Shown here in pieces: positions 41,226-51,380 of a DNA stretch of 64,000 nucleotides (positions within the stretch are counted from its first letter, which is position 1; each line of letters starts with the position of its first letter). The notes under the pieces are model-generated. The model ran no database searches. It was not told where the DNA came from and saw only the letters and a list, made by a program, of their open reading frames with translations. A program made the translations under genes and the position numbers. Origin of the DNA: Aphanomyces cochlioides (Eukaryota; Oomycota; Saprolegniomycetes; Saprolegniales; Verrucalvaceae); NCBI GenBank assembly GCA_019828595.1, contig JAHQRK010000012.1, positions 2,356,001 through 2,420,000 on the forward strand, in the 5' to 3' direction.

Positions 41226-42508
41226 ATGCCAAGATTGTCGGTGGAGGACGCGGTCGACGCCAAGAACTACGCTGCGATCGTTGAAATCACGCGCGAAGAA
41301 TGGAATGACAGACACGTCCTCGTTGCAGGTCTCATGGCGATTCAACAGTGCATCGATCGACAGAAGCGTACGTTGATTGCTGAAATCATTCTTGATGGGA
41401 GTCGACTGTAGATGAAGCAGAAGCCAAGGCTCTCGGCGCTGTCGGCGCGTGTGAGCTCGTCCTGGATGCCATGAAGGACAACATGGCGAGCGAAGAAGTG
41501 CAATTCTACGGCGCGCAGGCATTCCGATTCCTCGCCATGTCATCGCGGAACATCCTCCGCTTCGAAGCCAAGCATGGACTGGACCAACTCCATCAATCGC
41601 TCGTCCACTATGTCAGTGTTCCCCGCGCAGTTCGAGAGGAATTGTGGACACTCGCGACCTTTCTAGCTGCGAGTGAGCCGTCGACGCGGCGTTTCCTTGA
41701 AGACATGGATGGCGCGTTTGTCCTCCTCCAAGTCCTCGAGCGGCATCAGGACAATCTGGACATTCAACTGCACGGCTGTCGATGTCTCGTGACGATGGCC
41801 ACACGATTCAAATCCCGATTCCGCGACGAAGTCATCTCAGCCACAGGTTTGCACCTCCTCGGTCTGACCAAATGGTCTTCTTCCACCGTCGACCTCCTCG
41901 TCGATTGCGTTCGCTACGTGACGGCGCTCGTCGAGAGTCGGTGATTTCTTTGAGACGCTTCTTCTCACCCGACTGCCGTAGGATCGCCCGCCGTGTTCTT
42001 TGACGACCCCGCGTGGTTTCCATCTCTCTTCCAGTCACATCACGACCAGGAAGCGCTCGTTCTCGAGCTCATCTTTCTCTACATTACGCTCTGCCACGCG
42101 TCTCCACGGCATGCTCTCGACGTGCGTTTCCATCCATGTTGTACTGAAAGCTCTCCCTCGTAGATCTCGTTGCATGGCGGTCTCGACTGCGTCAAGGAAT
42201 GCCTGGCCTTGTACCTCAACCGCCGCGCGGAATCCACCGTGTACGAGCTGCTTCGTCTCGTGCATCATGTCTTCAAGCTGTCTGCGGACGACATCGCCAT
42301 CCTGCCGCTTGTCTTGGAATGCCAGAGAGTTTATGACGTCCATGAGCGTCTCCAGATCGAAGTTTGCTGTATCCTGCGACTTGCAGTGCCCAAGGCGGGC
42401 GACTCGTTAGCAAACCAACGCGGTGTCTTGCTGCACCTTCAGAAACGCCATCCCACGAGCAGCATCCTCGTGCGGGAGTGTCAAGCAACGCTGGCCATGC
42501 TGCAGTGA
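41226..42508 (+). CDS. Armadillo/HEAT-like helical repeat protein, unknown
   Basis: Four exons (introns 41368-41411, 41937-41981, 42122-42163) encode about 380 residues. The whole protein is helical with regularly spaced leucines, and several segments look like ARM units (EEVQFYGAQAFRFLA, DIQLHGCRCLVTMATRF, RLQIEVCCILRLA). No catalytic motif is seen. I use the ATG at 41226, because the sequence before it in the same frame is low-quality. It would serve as a protein-binding scaffold; the partner is unknown. It converges with the START-FYVE gene with 8 bases between the stops. Confidence 0.65.
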
Positions 42509-42516
42509 CGAGTCTA

Positions 42517-44649
42517 TTAAAGTGCAAAACTGTGAATGTCGTCGATCAAGTGGAGATCGCCGACGTCGACGCGCTTGTCCGAGTCTGTGAAGATTTGAAT
42601 ATCGCTCGTGCGGACATCGTCAGACGGCCGAAGAGAGCCCATGTAGCTGTGTCTCGGCATCGACTTGAGCACTGGAACGTTCGAGGAGACGACGCTGACG
42701 TCGCTGGAACTATGTCGCCATCGGGATGGATCGATCTCCGTCTCGGTCGACCGGAAAGACTACGACACACCTTAGCACACTTGCAACATCCCATGCTTAC
42801 CCAGAGGTTCTCCACTTTGTGCTGGAAGTCGGTGTTGCGAGTGCTGTCCGACAGCTCGACGACGCGGTCGTGTCCGTCCTTGGAAAGCCGCAGCGACTGC
42901 AGTCGAGCTTGAGTAGAGCGCACGCTGTCGTCCTCGTCCTTGTCGTTGTACTGTCGATTGTCTCGACCGTTCTGCTTGGACACGTACGCTTCCATCGCTT
43001 GGACGTCCTCGAGGAGCTGCTTCCTGTGTTCCATCGCTTTCTTCGCCTCGCGTTTGTTGCCGTTCGTCGACTCGCGGACGAGAACAGACGTCGCTTCGTG
43101 GAGTTGACGGCGGAGGTACGCCAGCTTTGACTGCGGGGATAAGTTTGGAGACTGTGGAGCGTGCTCATGTACTCCCGGGAGATGATGCTGTGGAGAAGGC
43201 GGATCGTCGTCTCTATCGCGGCGCGTTAATCATGACAGAGGATGCAAAGTACCCGAGCATGGGCACACTCGAGTCGATGGATTGCCTGCGTTTCGGCACT
43301 GGAGCACGTCTGGACATGACCGCGGTGAGGACACTTCAACGGTGGAGATACGTACGACGACTCGTCGAAGCGTCTGTACATCTGCGAGCGGAGTTTGATC
43401 TGGGAATCCTCTTGCATGAGATGCACGGGCTGGATGAACTTGATGCTCGGACCGTCGGGGTTCCACTTGACGACGCAAGGCATGCAAAAGACCATCTTGT
43501 TCACTGTCGACTCTTCGTACTCGACAGTGCAAGCGCTGCAGAGCACAGCGCCACACACGAGGCATTTGCTCTTTGGCGTCCGACGCAGTTTGAATTTGAA
43601 AGGAGCTTCGCACGATTCGCAACTGCGCGCTTTGGCTGGTCCTGAAGATGCCGAGGAATGTCGAACCCGAGGAGCGCCCACGCGTCGAAGCTTGTCGCAA
43701 AGCACATATTTGTTCATGTAGCCCATCCATGCTGTCCAAGACTGCAGAGTGTTTCGGTGGATTTTGTTCTGGCGCTCGGAACCTTTGAAGTCGACTTTAA
43801 AGACGGAGACGACGTCGACGAGCCGAGGGGTTGAATTGTTTTCAAGGAGGATGATCCCAGAGCGGTAGATACCTCCACGGATAAATGGATATGCTGACGT
43901 GGACATTTCAAAGGACGGTGGTGCGCCAGGAAAGTCCAGAGAATGAAGCATGATCACCACACCACTCGTCTCGACTTCTTGGAAGTGCTCACATGTCTAC
44001 AACGTGGATAGAACAACAGGGTGATAGACCGCAGTACGTACGTGCAACACGATGAAATCGCGGTGGAAAGCTCCCTCTGAGCTCTTGAGAGCCATCCACT
44101 TGATGGACGTTTTCATATCGACGCGCATGAGAGTTTTACTCGCAATGATTTCATCCACAAATGTCCGAGGCCCTCTTTTATTCGCATCAGGAAGCGCTCC
44201 TGTGATAACGAGCGAATCTGCCACTTCGATCAATGACGCATGAATGCCTGTAACGCCACACACTGTGCTTGTCGTGTCTGAATTCTTGTCTTTGATCAAG
44301 TACAGCTCCATGTTTGTGTCTGTCTCGATGGGTTCCCAGTTTGCTTTCACGTCGGGAAGTGTGTACGCCAAGTGCTTGAGATACCGGCATGACTGTTCAG
44401 CAATGTCCTGGAGCTGCGAACACTCTTCCATCGATGGAAAGTTCGATGTAATCGCTGGGATCTTGGGCAGTCGCATCTTGTCGGTGCCGCTTCCTCGATC
44501 TCGTCGGGCACTCTGCATCGCGGGCAACAATGTGCAAAGGTAAACACCAAGGAGTTCATACGTACATCCGTGTAATGTACCACGCGCATCCACTTGTCGC
44601 AGAATCTGGTTTTCCCTATGCAATGTACTTCCCATTGACAAACGTACAT
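42517..44649 (-). CDS. START-like and FYVE-type zinc finger protein
   Basis: A lipid-binding protein of a family greatly expanded in oomycetes. Introns 44513-44565, 43997-44041, 43310-43355, 43213-43252 and 42760-42800 leave one open frame of about 620 residues. The N-terminal 330 residues have the START-like pattern, with WEPIETDTNMELYLIKD and FHRDFIVLH. A FYVE/RING-like zinc-binding cluster follows: CESCEAPF, KCLVCGAVLC, CTVEYEES and FCMPC. Eight Cys fit two zinc ions, although the basic RRHHCR core of true phosphoinositide-binding FYVE domains is replaced by TPKSKCLVCG. A coiled region (NKREAKKAMEHRKQLLEDV) and a Ser-rich tail end the protein. It probably acts at endosomal membranes. The exact start is uncertain. 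Confidence 0.78.
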
Positions 44650-45274
44650 TAGTCGTACGTGCTCAAGTACTGTCCTTGAAGCTCTATACGTTCACCATGT
44701 CAATCGGCATGGACTCCGTTGTAATTGTTGAAATTCTTGAAAAATAAGAATTAAATCCAAATAAAATGAAGTATTTCATTTTTAAATTATTTGATTGGAT
44801 AAAAAGAAACATGTGTCGCCGAACGACAGTGTGTCACGCGGTGTGCATGGCGGACGACGGACGTCTTTTCACCGTGGATTGTTTCACGTCGTGGGTACGA
44901 GGATCCATGCGTCCATTGCATTGCACTCCAGACAGAAATACGCACGTTTCCAGTCCCAACGATCCAAAATTGGCCTGAAAACTCGTTGCGTTTGCAATCA
45001 TGTCAAGAACTGAACATCTCCAAATGGCACGATTGAGACTCAACTGCTTCGACAGCTCGCTGACTCACGGTGGATATAAACAGTCCATACGATAACACAG
45101 GACCAAGACAGACCGAATGGTGAAGGTTGATGACAAAATTTGTGACTTTGTTCGGTCGTGAGAGGCGAATATAAGCCAATCGAGCGAAATGCGAGAGTGA
45201 ACGGATGAGCACACGTCCGAAATCAAGTGTGCACATTGCAGAGAGTGATAGCCATCGAAATGGCATCCAACAAT

Positions 45275-45563
45275 CTACAAACAACGCTGGCATGCTGCTG
45301 TTTCCAGAATGCGTTCATGCGCTGGGGAAGCCTCATCACCTCGGACTCCTGTCAATCGGTCGAGCGTACTTAATGGATTCGGTCAACATCTGAGTTTCCA
45401 TTGGTCAGCACTTCATTCCAGCTCCTTCCTGTAGTTTCAAGCCAAGAAATGGAGCTTGTTTCTTCAGCTCTGCAGCGCGGCCATTGTCTGAAGCGTCGGC
45501 TGCGCTTGGCCTAGCATTCGGTGGACAGAGCGGTGGTTGTAGTTGTTGCCGCAGTGTCGCCAT
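45275..45563 (-). CDS. Candidate small spliced gene, unknown
   Basis: The ATG complementary to 45561-45563 opens a 50-codon exon (MATLRQQLQPPLCPPN, later FLGLKLQEGAG). An intron 45369-45411 (GTGCTG..TTAAG) joins it in frame to a second exon ending at 45275, about 81 residues in all. The FLGLKL stretch faintly recalls the start of a PDZ domain. No family match; it may be an exon of something larger or noncoding. Confidence 0.3.
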
Positions 45564-45610
45564 CTGTTAAATATTTCTAAGTTCGTCTTCCAGTCAAATT
45601 TTCACTCGGT

Positions 45611-45624
45611 ATACAAATTTCAAG
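45611..45624 (+). promoter_or_regulatory. ATACAAATTTCAAG motif upstream of the propeller gene
   Basis: A copy of the ATACAAATT-type word, 180-193 bases before the start codon at 45804. Confidence 0.35.
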
Positions 45625-45803
45625 ATATAGGTCGACTTGGACCTGTCGAGTGTTTGAGTGAGCTTTGGAATTTTGTCTGCTCGTTCTGGCTTTCCAAGTG
45701 GAAATTAAATATCTTGATTAAAGTATAGGTCGTAGCTTAAAATGGTTCCATGGGGAGAAGTGACCAGGTGGAGACACGGCATTTCCAAGTTTTCCTCAAG
45801 AGC

Positions 45804-47636
45804 ATGAAGCTACTTGCGGCTTTGGCTACCATCGCGGCCGTCCAAGGCTTGAAACTGTCTGGTATCCTCTATGAACGTTATGGCGCGGATGACCTGCCTA
45901 TTATCTTTGCCGACTCGCCGTCGAATGTCTTGCCGATCTCGTATGCCCCTGGCGCCACCGCTGCACCAACGCCAGCTCCTACCACAACTGCTGCTACCAC
46001 GACCGCAGCTCCTACGACCACATCGGCTCCATCCACCACATCGACTGGTACCGCTGCGCCTGCTTCGTCTACTACTAGCGCACCCACCACTGCATCTCCT
46101 TCCACAGCTGCTCCTTCCACGACTGCTCCGACGACTGCAGTTCCAAAAACCTCTGCCCAATCTTCTCCAGCCGCAGCTCCAGCAACGCCATCTACTTCCA
46201 GCGCTCCAAGTCCATCGTCGGCTGTCGACTTGTTCGCGATCTTGCGTCAAAGTGCTCAGGATTTCAATAGTGGCCAAGGCAGTACTGGCACGGACAGCAG
46301 TCTTCGCCAGCTGGATTCGACTGAGACGTTGACAATCGTTGAAGACAACAACGGACCTTCCCAAAGTGGTGGCCGTCGTCTCGATGATGTCTCGAACCGC
46401 GACTTCACATTGAGCTTGTACTTTTGCAATGCCAAATCCAACAGCATTCAATCGTACACGTCGACTAAGCCTAAGAAGACGACGGTCTCTTCTACCACCT
46501 CCACCATCAGCGGCTCTGACCAGCCTGATGCTGAAGGCAAGTGCTACGACTACGACGTCAAGGTCGACACTGTGTCAGTCACGGCTGGTTGTAATCTTCA
46601 GAACCATCCTGAAGGCTGTGACAACCTCTATTACCCTGGTTGCGGTGGTTTGAGCGTGGATCCCAAGTCCAAGCAAATCTACGTTGCTCGATCTGGTGGT
46701 CGCAGCATCGGTAAGCTCAACTACGTCAGCTCGGGTGGCTCTTGCAGCGGCCGTGTCTTGGACTGGCTCATTCGTTACCGCGGCAAGAAGTTCAACGGCC
46801 CTGCCGACATTACCTTCACATCGAATGGCAACTTGTACTTCACAGACAGCCCATTCGCACTCGCTACCAGCGGCGAAGAGCTCCTCTCGACCAACTTGAC
46901 CGTTCTCGACTCGAGGCGTGAAATCCCATTCAGCGGCGTTTACGTTCGCTCGGGCTCGGTGACACAAGTGCTTGATGCCAACATGACTCGCCCTCGCGGT
47001 ATTGCTTTGACTGCTGAGGAAGACATCTTGTACGTCGCCAACGCCGATGCCACCCATCCATACATCAAAGCGTTCAAGCTATACCCAAACGGCACCAAGG
47101 AATGCGCCCGTCGATTCTTTGACTTTACCAGCAACCCACTCAATGTCACTGGCGCGTCCACTGTCAATGCCACTTGCTTGCGCAAGTATCCTTCGTCGAT
47201 CAAGGTCGATTCAGAAGGCTTCGTGTACGCTGCTATGTGCAACAACATTTACATATTCGACGCTGCTGGTACTCTTCTCGGCCGTTTGGAAGCTGATGCC
47301 GAAGTGCACACGCTCGCTTTTGGCAATGGATACATCTACATTTCGTCGCAAAACAGCATTTTCGCGCTGCCAGTCGATACGTCTTTCGGCAATTCCCAAG
47401 AAACCGTCCCCAACCCTCAAAATAGCTGCGACGCAACCACGTCTTCAACACAGTTGTCCGAGTCTGATGTCTCCCCATCCAAGTCATCGTCGACTTCGCC
47501 TGTGGTCGGCACTATCGGAGCGATTGCTGCAGTTGCTGCAGTGGCACTCTTCGTGCGCAAGAACAAGAAGCTAGCTCAAGACTTCACCCACGTCATGACG
47601 CCTCCCACTACAGCTATCAAGAGCAATGTGTTCTAA
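45804..47636 (+). CDS. Secreted or membrane-anchored beta-propeller protein with mucin-like stalk
   Basis: About 610 residues. MKLLAALATIAAVQG is a signal peptide, so I prefer the ATG at 45804 over the in-frame ATG at 45750. Residues about 55-140 are Thr/Ser/Ala/Pro repeats (TTTAATTTAAPTTT-like), expected to carry dense O-glycans. The folded part from about 210 to 550 shows propeller blades of the NHL/SMP-30 kind: ADITFTSNGNLYFTDSP, MTRPRGIALTAEEDILYV and SIKVDSEGFVYAAMC. The C terminus has a membrane helix (VVGTIGAIAAVAAVALFV) and a short basic cytosolic tail. It probably sits on the plasma membrane or in the cell wall. The ligand is unknown. It is intronless. Confidence 0.8.
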   Translation: MKLLAALATIAAVQGLKLSGILYERYGADDLPIIFADSPSNVLPISYAPGATAAPTPAPTTTAATTTAAPTTTSAPSTTSTGTAAPASSTTSAPTTASPSTAAPSTTAPTTAVPKTSAQSSPAAAPATPSTSSAPSPSSAVDLFAILRQSAQDFNSGQGSTGTDSSLRQLDSTETLTIVEDNNGPSQSGGRRLDDVSNRDFTLSLYFCNAKSNSIQSYTSTKPKKTTVSSTTSTISGSDQPDAEGKCYDYDVKVDTVSVTAGCNLQNHPEGCDNLYYPGCGGLSVDPKSKQIYVARSGGRSIGKLNYVSSGGSCSGRVLDWLIRYRGKKFNGPADITFTSNGNLYFTDSPFALATSGEELLSTNLTVLDSRREIPFSGVYVRSGSVTQVLDANMTRPRGIALTAEEDILYVANADATHPYIKAFKLYPNGTKECARRFFDFTSNPLNVTGASTVNATCLRKYPSSIKVDSEGFVYAAMCNNIYIFDAAGTLLGRLEADAEVHTLAFGNGYIYISSQNSIFALPVDTSFGNSQETVPNPQNSCDATTSSTQLSESDVSPSKSSSTSPVVGTIGAIAAVAAVALFVRKNKKLAQDFTHVMTPPTTAIKSNVF

Positions 47637-47894
47637 GCAGATATTTTATGGTAATAAGGAGGATATGTCCTTTGGATTTCCGTTGTTGGCAGACCCGTCG
47701 GCACTCTTGAACACCTTTCGTGCCTTGCTGCAGGATTGTGTCAGATGTATTTTTTAAAAGGTTTTAATTTAAAAAAATGAAATCAATGCAGATGCTCAAA
47801 AATAATATTTTAAATGCTTTTTAAACTACTAAAGTATTCCCTTTTGATTTTCCAAATCTCACTCCAAAATTAGATCTCGCGCGCTTTTTGGAAG

Positions 47895-50070
47895 ATGCAG
47901 AAGACGACGTCGGCATTGCCAAGTCTGGCGCGGTCTCTTCCGTCACTGGTACGCCATTTATATACATCTCTGTCATTTCTACCCTTCAGGATGGACGAGA
48001 TATTGACTTTGATGCTATTGATGACGATGAAGACTTCCCGAACGTCGTGAGCAACTCAGTTCGACACGAGAACTCCAAGTGGAACCAATTGTACAAAAGC
48101 ACTATTCATGACACTTATGTACATCAGGTACAGCTGGAACTTTCACGTGAAGTGTAATCGATACATCCGCAGAATATCACGCCGATGTTGGAGCGATTTG
48201 AATCAATCGGTAATCTTTTCGAATCGTCATAGTCTAGGAGCTCGTCCAGATCCCTTCCGTAGATCTAAAAAGCGCTTTACAGTGGGCGAATTTAGATTAC
48301 CCCACTTGCAGCAAGAAGCCCGTCATCGCCATGACCCTGCGGCAGCCCTGAAACGACGAAGACGTCCGGAGTGCGACTTAACAGGTATTTTGACTTGCCA
48401 TAGATTGATGTGGAGTTTGACATATTGCCAGCTGCAGTGGCTGTGAATGGCGGCCATGAGATAGCTGATCTCTCGCAAATATCGATCGAAAGACTTCTAT
48501 TTAATGGAAAAAAGTGGTACCACAACGTCAGGTCGACATGTGAGGTAAATCCGTTCTCACCAGACTATAGATGTGAATACTGCGACAACGACGGTGGCGA
48601 TTTGAAATGTGCTCTGTACGTTCATTCAAATACTACTTCCCTGACTGACATCTTTGTAGCTGTAATGTGATTGCACATACTTCGTGCTACTTGGGTAGGC
48701 CGGGCGACTGGACGTTTTGTCATTCATATTTTGCAGATGCATGGCAACATGTAAAGCAGCGCGGTCGAATGAGTTTCAACCAAGATGGAAAGTGGATTTG
48801 TATTGCTTGCGAGGACGAATTGCAGCAAGTAAATCGCTATTCAAACATTTACCTTGACGTACCCCCAAAGGATTACGATGTGTCAGTCGCGGCTCGACGT
48901 CGAAACACCTTGAAAGCAAAGGAAACATCATGTGCAGTCATGATTGCAGGGTACATGCGCATGTCGAGAGAAGCCAAGTTGTTTGTGAGTAAACGGCAAT
49001 GTGCCATTCGCATCCAAGCTCGAATTCGAGGCACGACTCCAATGCGATTGATCATTGATTTTCTTCAGGAAAACTTGCAAGGAATGCTTTCAACGAAATG
49101 CAACGCTTACGTATTCGCCCATACACAGTTGATCTGATTCGTCTACGTGGACTTGGGTATATTTCTCAGTGCTTGCAGTCCTGATCTTCTCTTTTTAGCA
49201 GCAGCGAAGCCGAGATAATTGCAACGGATGGAACGGTTGATGAAGAGACCGAGAGGCGACTACCAAACGGCTTCTTATGTAACCCTTATGTTGTCTTTCA
49301 CATCGTCGAAGACCACGATGAAGATACCCAGCGCTTTTGCTTTGAGAGCGAAATTCAACGTGGCTCGAACGATGTTGAGTGGCACGAAGAGATTTTTGTC
49401 CCTGGCGTGAATGGAAACGTAACTATGTGTTTTACTGTGCTCAGCAAGAATGGACCAAACAACTTTTTTCTCGGTCAGGGATCCGTCAGACTAAGTGGCA
49501 CGGAGATTTGGCGTTATGGTGCTACACTGGATGTCAGGCTCAAATCCGAGTTGGAGGTTCAGTACGAAGGCAGCCTTGTGAACTAATTGACACGTGTAGA
49601 TAATCCCGAAAATTGGCCACCATCAGCTCATGCGTATCCAAGACATCGGTTCTCTCGACAAGGAACTCACGCTTTCGATACGTATCCGTCATTATTCTGA
49701 AATTGGATCTTATTGTGGCTATATGCAATCCATCAACACAGTTGACAGTGTCAAAGGCAACAGTCGCTGGTGCGTCCTTGCTGACGGCACCTTTCGAATC
49801 TACCGGTAAGGCAATATTCTGAAAGGAGTGTGCTCAATTCAATGCAGCCACTACGGCCTAACCCTCGCATTTGAAACTCTCAAGATGATGCATGCAAGTG
49901 AAGTGCATTTGCTTCAAGGCTACAATCACCACCACAAGACTCTCAAAAAGAAGCCGACGATCATCTTTATTCAGCATGAGCAACGAACGTATTTATTGAC
50001 GGCCGAATCCAACACAGTCAATGCGGTGTGGGTAAAGAAGCTCCAAGCTGCCATGAAGCGCAAGTGTTAG
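47895..50070 (+). CDS. Zinc finger (PHD-like), IQ, C2 and PH domain protein
   Basis: A multidomain signalling-type protein of about 590 residues assembled from ten exons (introns 47949-47989, 48128-48172, 48210-48249, 48385-48431, 48616-48659, 49031-49068, 49157-49198, 49557-49599, 49806-49847). The domains in order are a PHD-like Cys/His cluster (CEYCDNDGGDLKCALC, HTSCYL, ICIAC), a canonical calmodulin-binding IQ motif (IQARIRGKLARNAF), a C2 domain (PYVVFHIVEDHDED, FFLGQGSVRL) and a C-terminal PH domain (GYMQSINTVDS, RWCVLADGTFRIYR, AVWVKKLQAAM). The IQ motif is created by a GC-AG intron at 49031-49068. C2 and PH point to Ca2+ and phosphoinositide binding at a membrane. I do not recognise the combination. 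Its stop codon overlaps that of the convergent dehydrogenase gene. Confidence 0.78.
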
Positions 50071-51246
50071 TAGACCACCGTGACCTACACGTGAATGTCA
50101 TGATCTGTTTGGGACGAAGACCCTGTACCAGTTCTCGTTTGATAGCAGATTGGCGGCATGCTTCTGCAATGATAGTTGCATTCCGAGAAGCTCTCCAGGT
50201 CACTTTCGGTGGCACTTTGTCCAAGACGACTGTGGCAAAATGCTCGATTTCCAACGCGTATGCGTCACGAAAGCGGTGAGGAAATGAATGTAAGAAAGGC
50301 GATTGGCGAATCCCACCAGCAGTTGACGCTCGCACTGCTGTCTTGTTCACGTTTTGAACTTCGAGCATGCCTTCTCGACCAAAGATTTCAATTCGTTGGT
50401 CATATCCGTAGCTGGCATGGCGCGCAAGATCCATGGTACAGACAACACCACTTGGGAAAGTTAGCCAAACGGATGCCTTGTCCATGACCTAGAAAATAGT
50501 AGTAAATGACCAAGAACTTTCTCCAGCGTCCAACATTTACAGCCGCCAGTTCTGGCTGCAGACTCGTGCCATATGCGAACACTTGAGTGGGGTATTCCTG
50601 AAGCAAATCACAGACGAAGTCAATGTCATGGACTGCCAAGTCGTGGAAGGGATCTCCACCAGTCTTTAGAAACTCAATGGGCGGACAAGGGTGGTCGCGG
50701 AAGACCGTTTGGATTGATTGGACGATCCCTATCTCCTTTGCCACGACTGCGTCTCGCAAAGCAACGTAATGAGGATCGAATCGGCGTTGAAACGAACAGA
50801 AGAGGGGCACATGGCCTTCTTCGCACACTAAACAACTGACTGTCAAAGCTGACACGAATTGCTATGAACCTTGGTACGCTGCATCCAACTCTTCAAGTGT
50901 ACCTGCAACTGGTTTCTCAACAGCGACAGCTTTACCCGCCTTTGCAGCTTGATGAATAAGCTCGCGGTGCGTGAACGTCGGTGTTGATATCCACACAGCT
51001 GTGACCTATCAAACCCATGAGGACAACTACAATAAGATCCAATCATACCGCTGGGTCATTCAGCGCTTCCGACAACTTCTGAACGCCTCGTGCATCGAAC
51101 TGGGCGGCAAGAAGCTGTGCTTGCTGTACATTTTCATCCACGACGTAAGCTATCGTGGTCTTTGGATTCGAATGAAAGCCCGTGAGGCGAATCTGTCCCA
51201 TGCGGCCGGCGCCGACGACCGCGACAACAACCTGCGATGGAGCCAT
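50067..51246 (-). CDS. Gfo/Idh/MocA family oxidoreductase (inositol dehydrogenase-like)
   Basis: An NAD(P)-dependent sugar or polyol dehydrogenase of about 340 residues. Five exons join over introns 51006-51048, 50828-50869, 50489-50534 and 50085-50128. The N-terminal Rossmann fold has VAVVGAGRMGQIRL, and EKPVAGTLEEL holds the conserved EKP lysine. GGDPFHDLAVHDIDFVCDLL carries the DxxxHD-type catalytic histidine region. Closest in pattern to bacterial inositol 2-dehydrogenases (IolG), although substrate cannot be read from sequence. It could feed inositol metabolism together with MIOX in this window. The protein ends KRELVTVVY, and its TAA (complement of 50067-50069) overlaps the TAG of the neighbouring gene. 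Confidence 0.87.
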
Positions 51247-51266
51247 CTTGCGAAATCGTATCTTTG

Positions 51267-51354
51267 ACGATGGTTATCATTCGGATAAAGATTCAAATTT
51301 CATCCGGATATGAATTAGTTTGATTGGATAAAATGAAGAATTATATTGGCCAAT
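51267..51354. promoter_or_regulatory. Divergent promoter with ATCCGGATAT motif and CCAAT boxes
   Basis: ATTCGGATAA (about 51268-51278) and ATCCGGATAT (51302-51311) form a pair between the dehydrogenase and the helicase gene. ATTGG at 51323-51327, then ATTGG and CCAAT at 51345-51354, follow before the helicase start. Confidence 0.5.
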
Positions 51355-51380
51355 CGACTGCCATGTCATTTCATATCAAG

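Larger units (their letters stand above)
44650..45803. other. Mostly gene-free region
   Basis: A frame at 44811-44978 (+, starting MCRRTTVCHAVCMADDGR) and one at 45205-45393 (+) are short and unassigned. ATTGG occurs near 44790. One small spliced candidate on the minus strand is listed separately. The last 200 bases presumably hold the promoter of the propeller gene, with ATACAAATTTCAAG at 45611-45624. Confidence 0.35.

Noticed and set aside
41010..41543. Minus-strand frame of about 167 codons as the N terminus of CDC14
   Set aside because: Most of it lies opposite the armadillo-like gene and has no family match. The trial join to CDC14 contains a TAA, so I left the N terminus open.
42035..42527. 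Minus-strand frames opposite the armadillo-like gene
   Set aside because: The plus strand gives a continuous helical protein over consistent introns. The minus frames are shadows.
48209..48237. A 28-base intron in the zinc finger-IQ-C2-PH gene
   Set aside because: A 40-base intron ending at 48249 keeps the same phase and fits the normal size range. The longer one was used.
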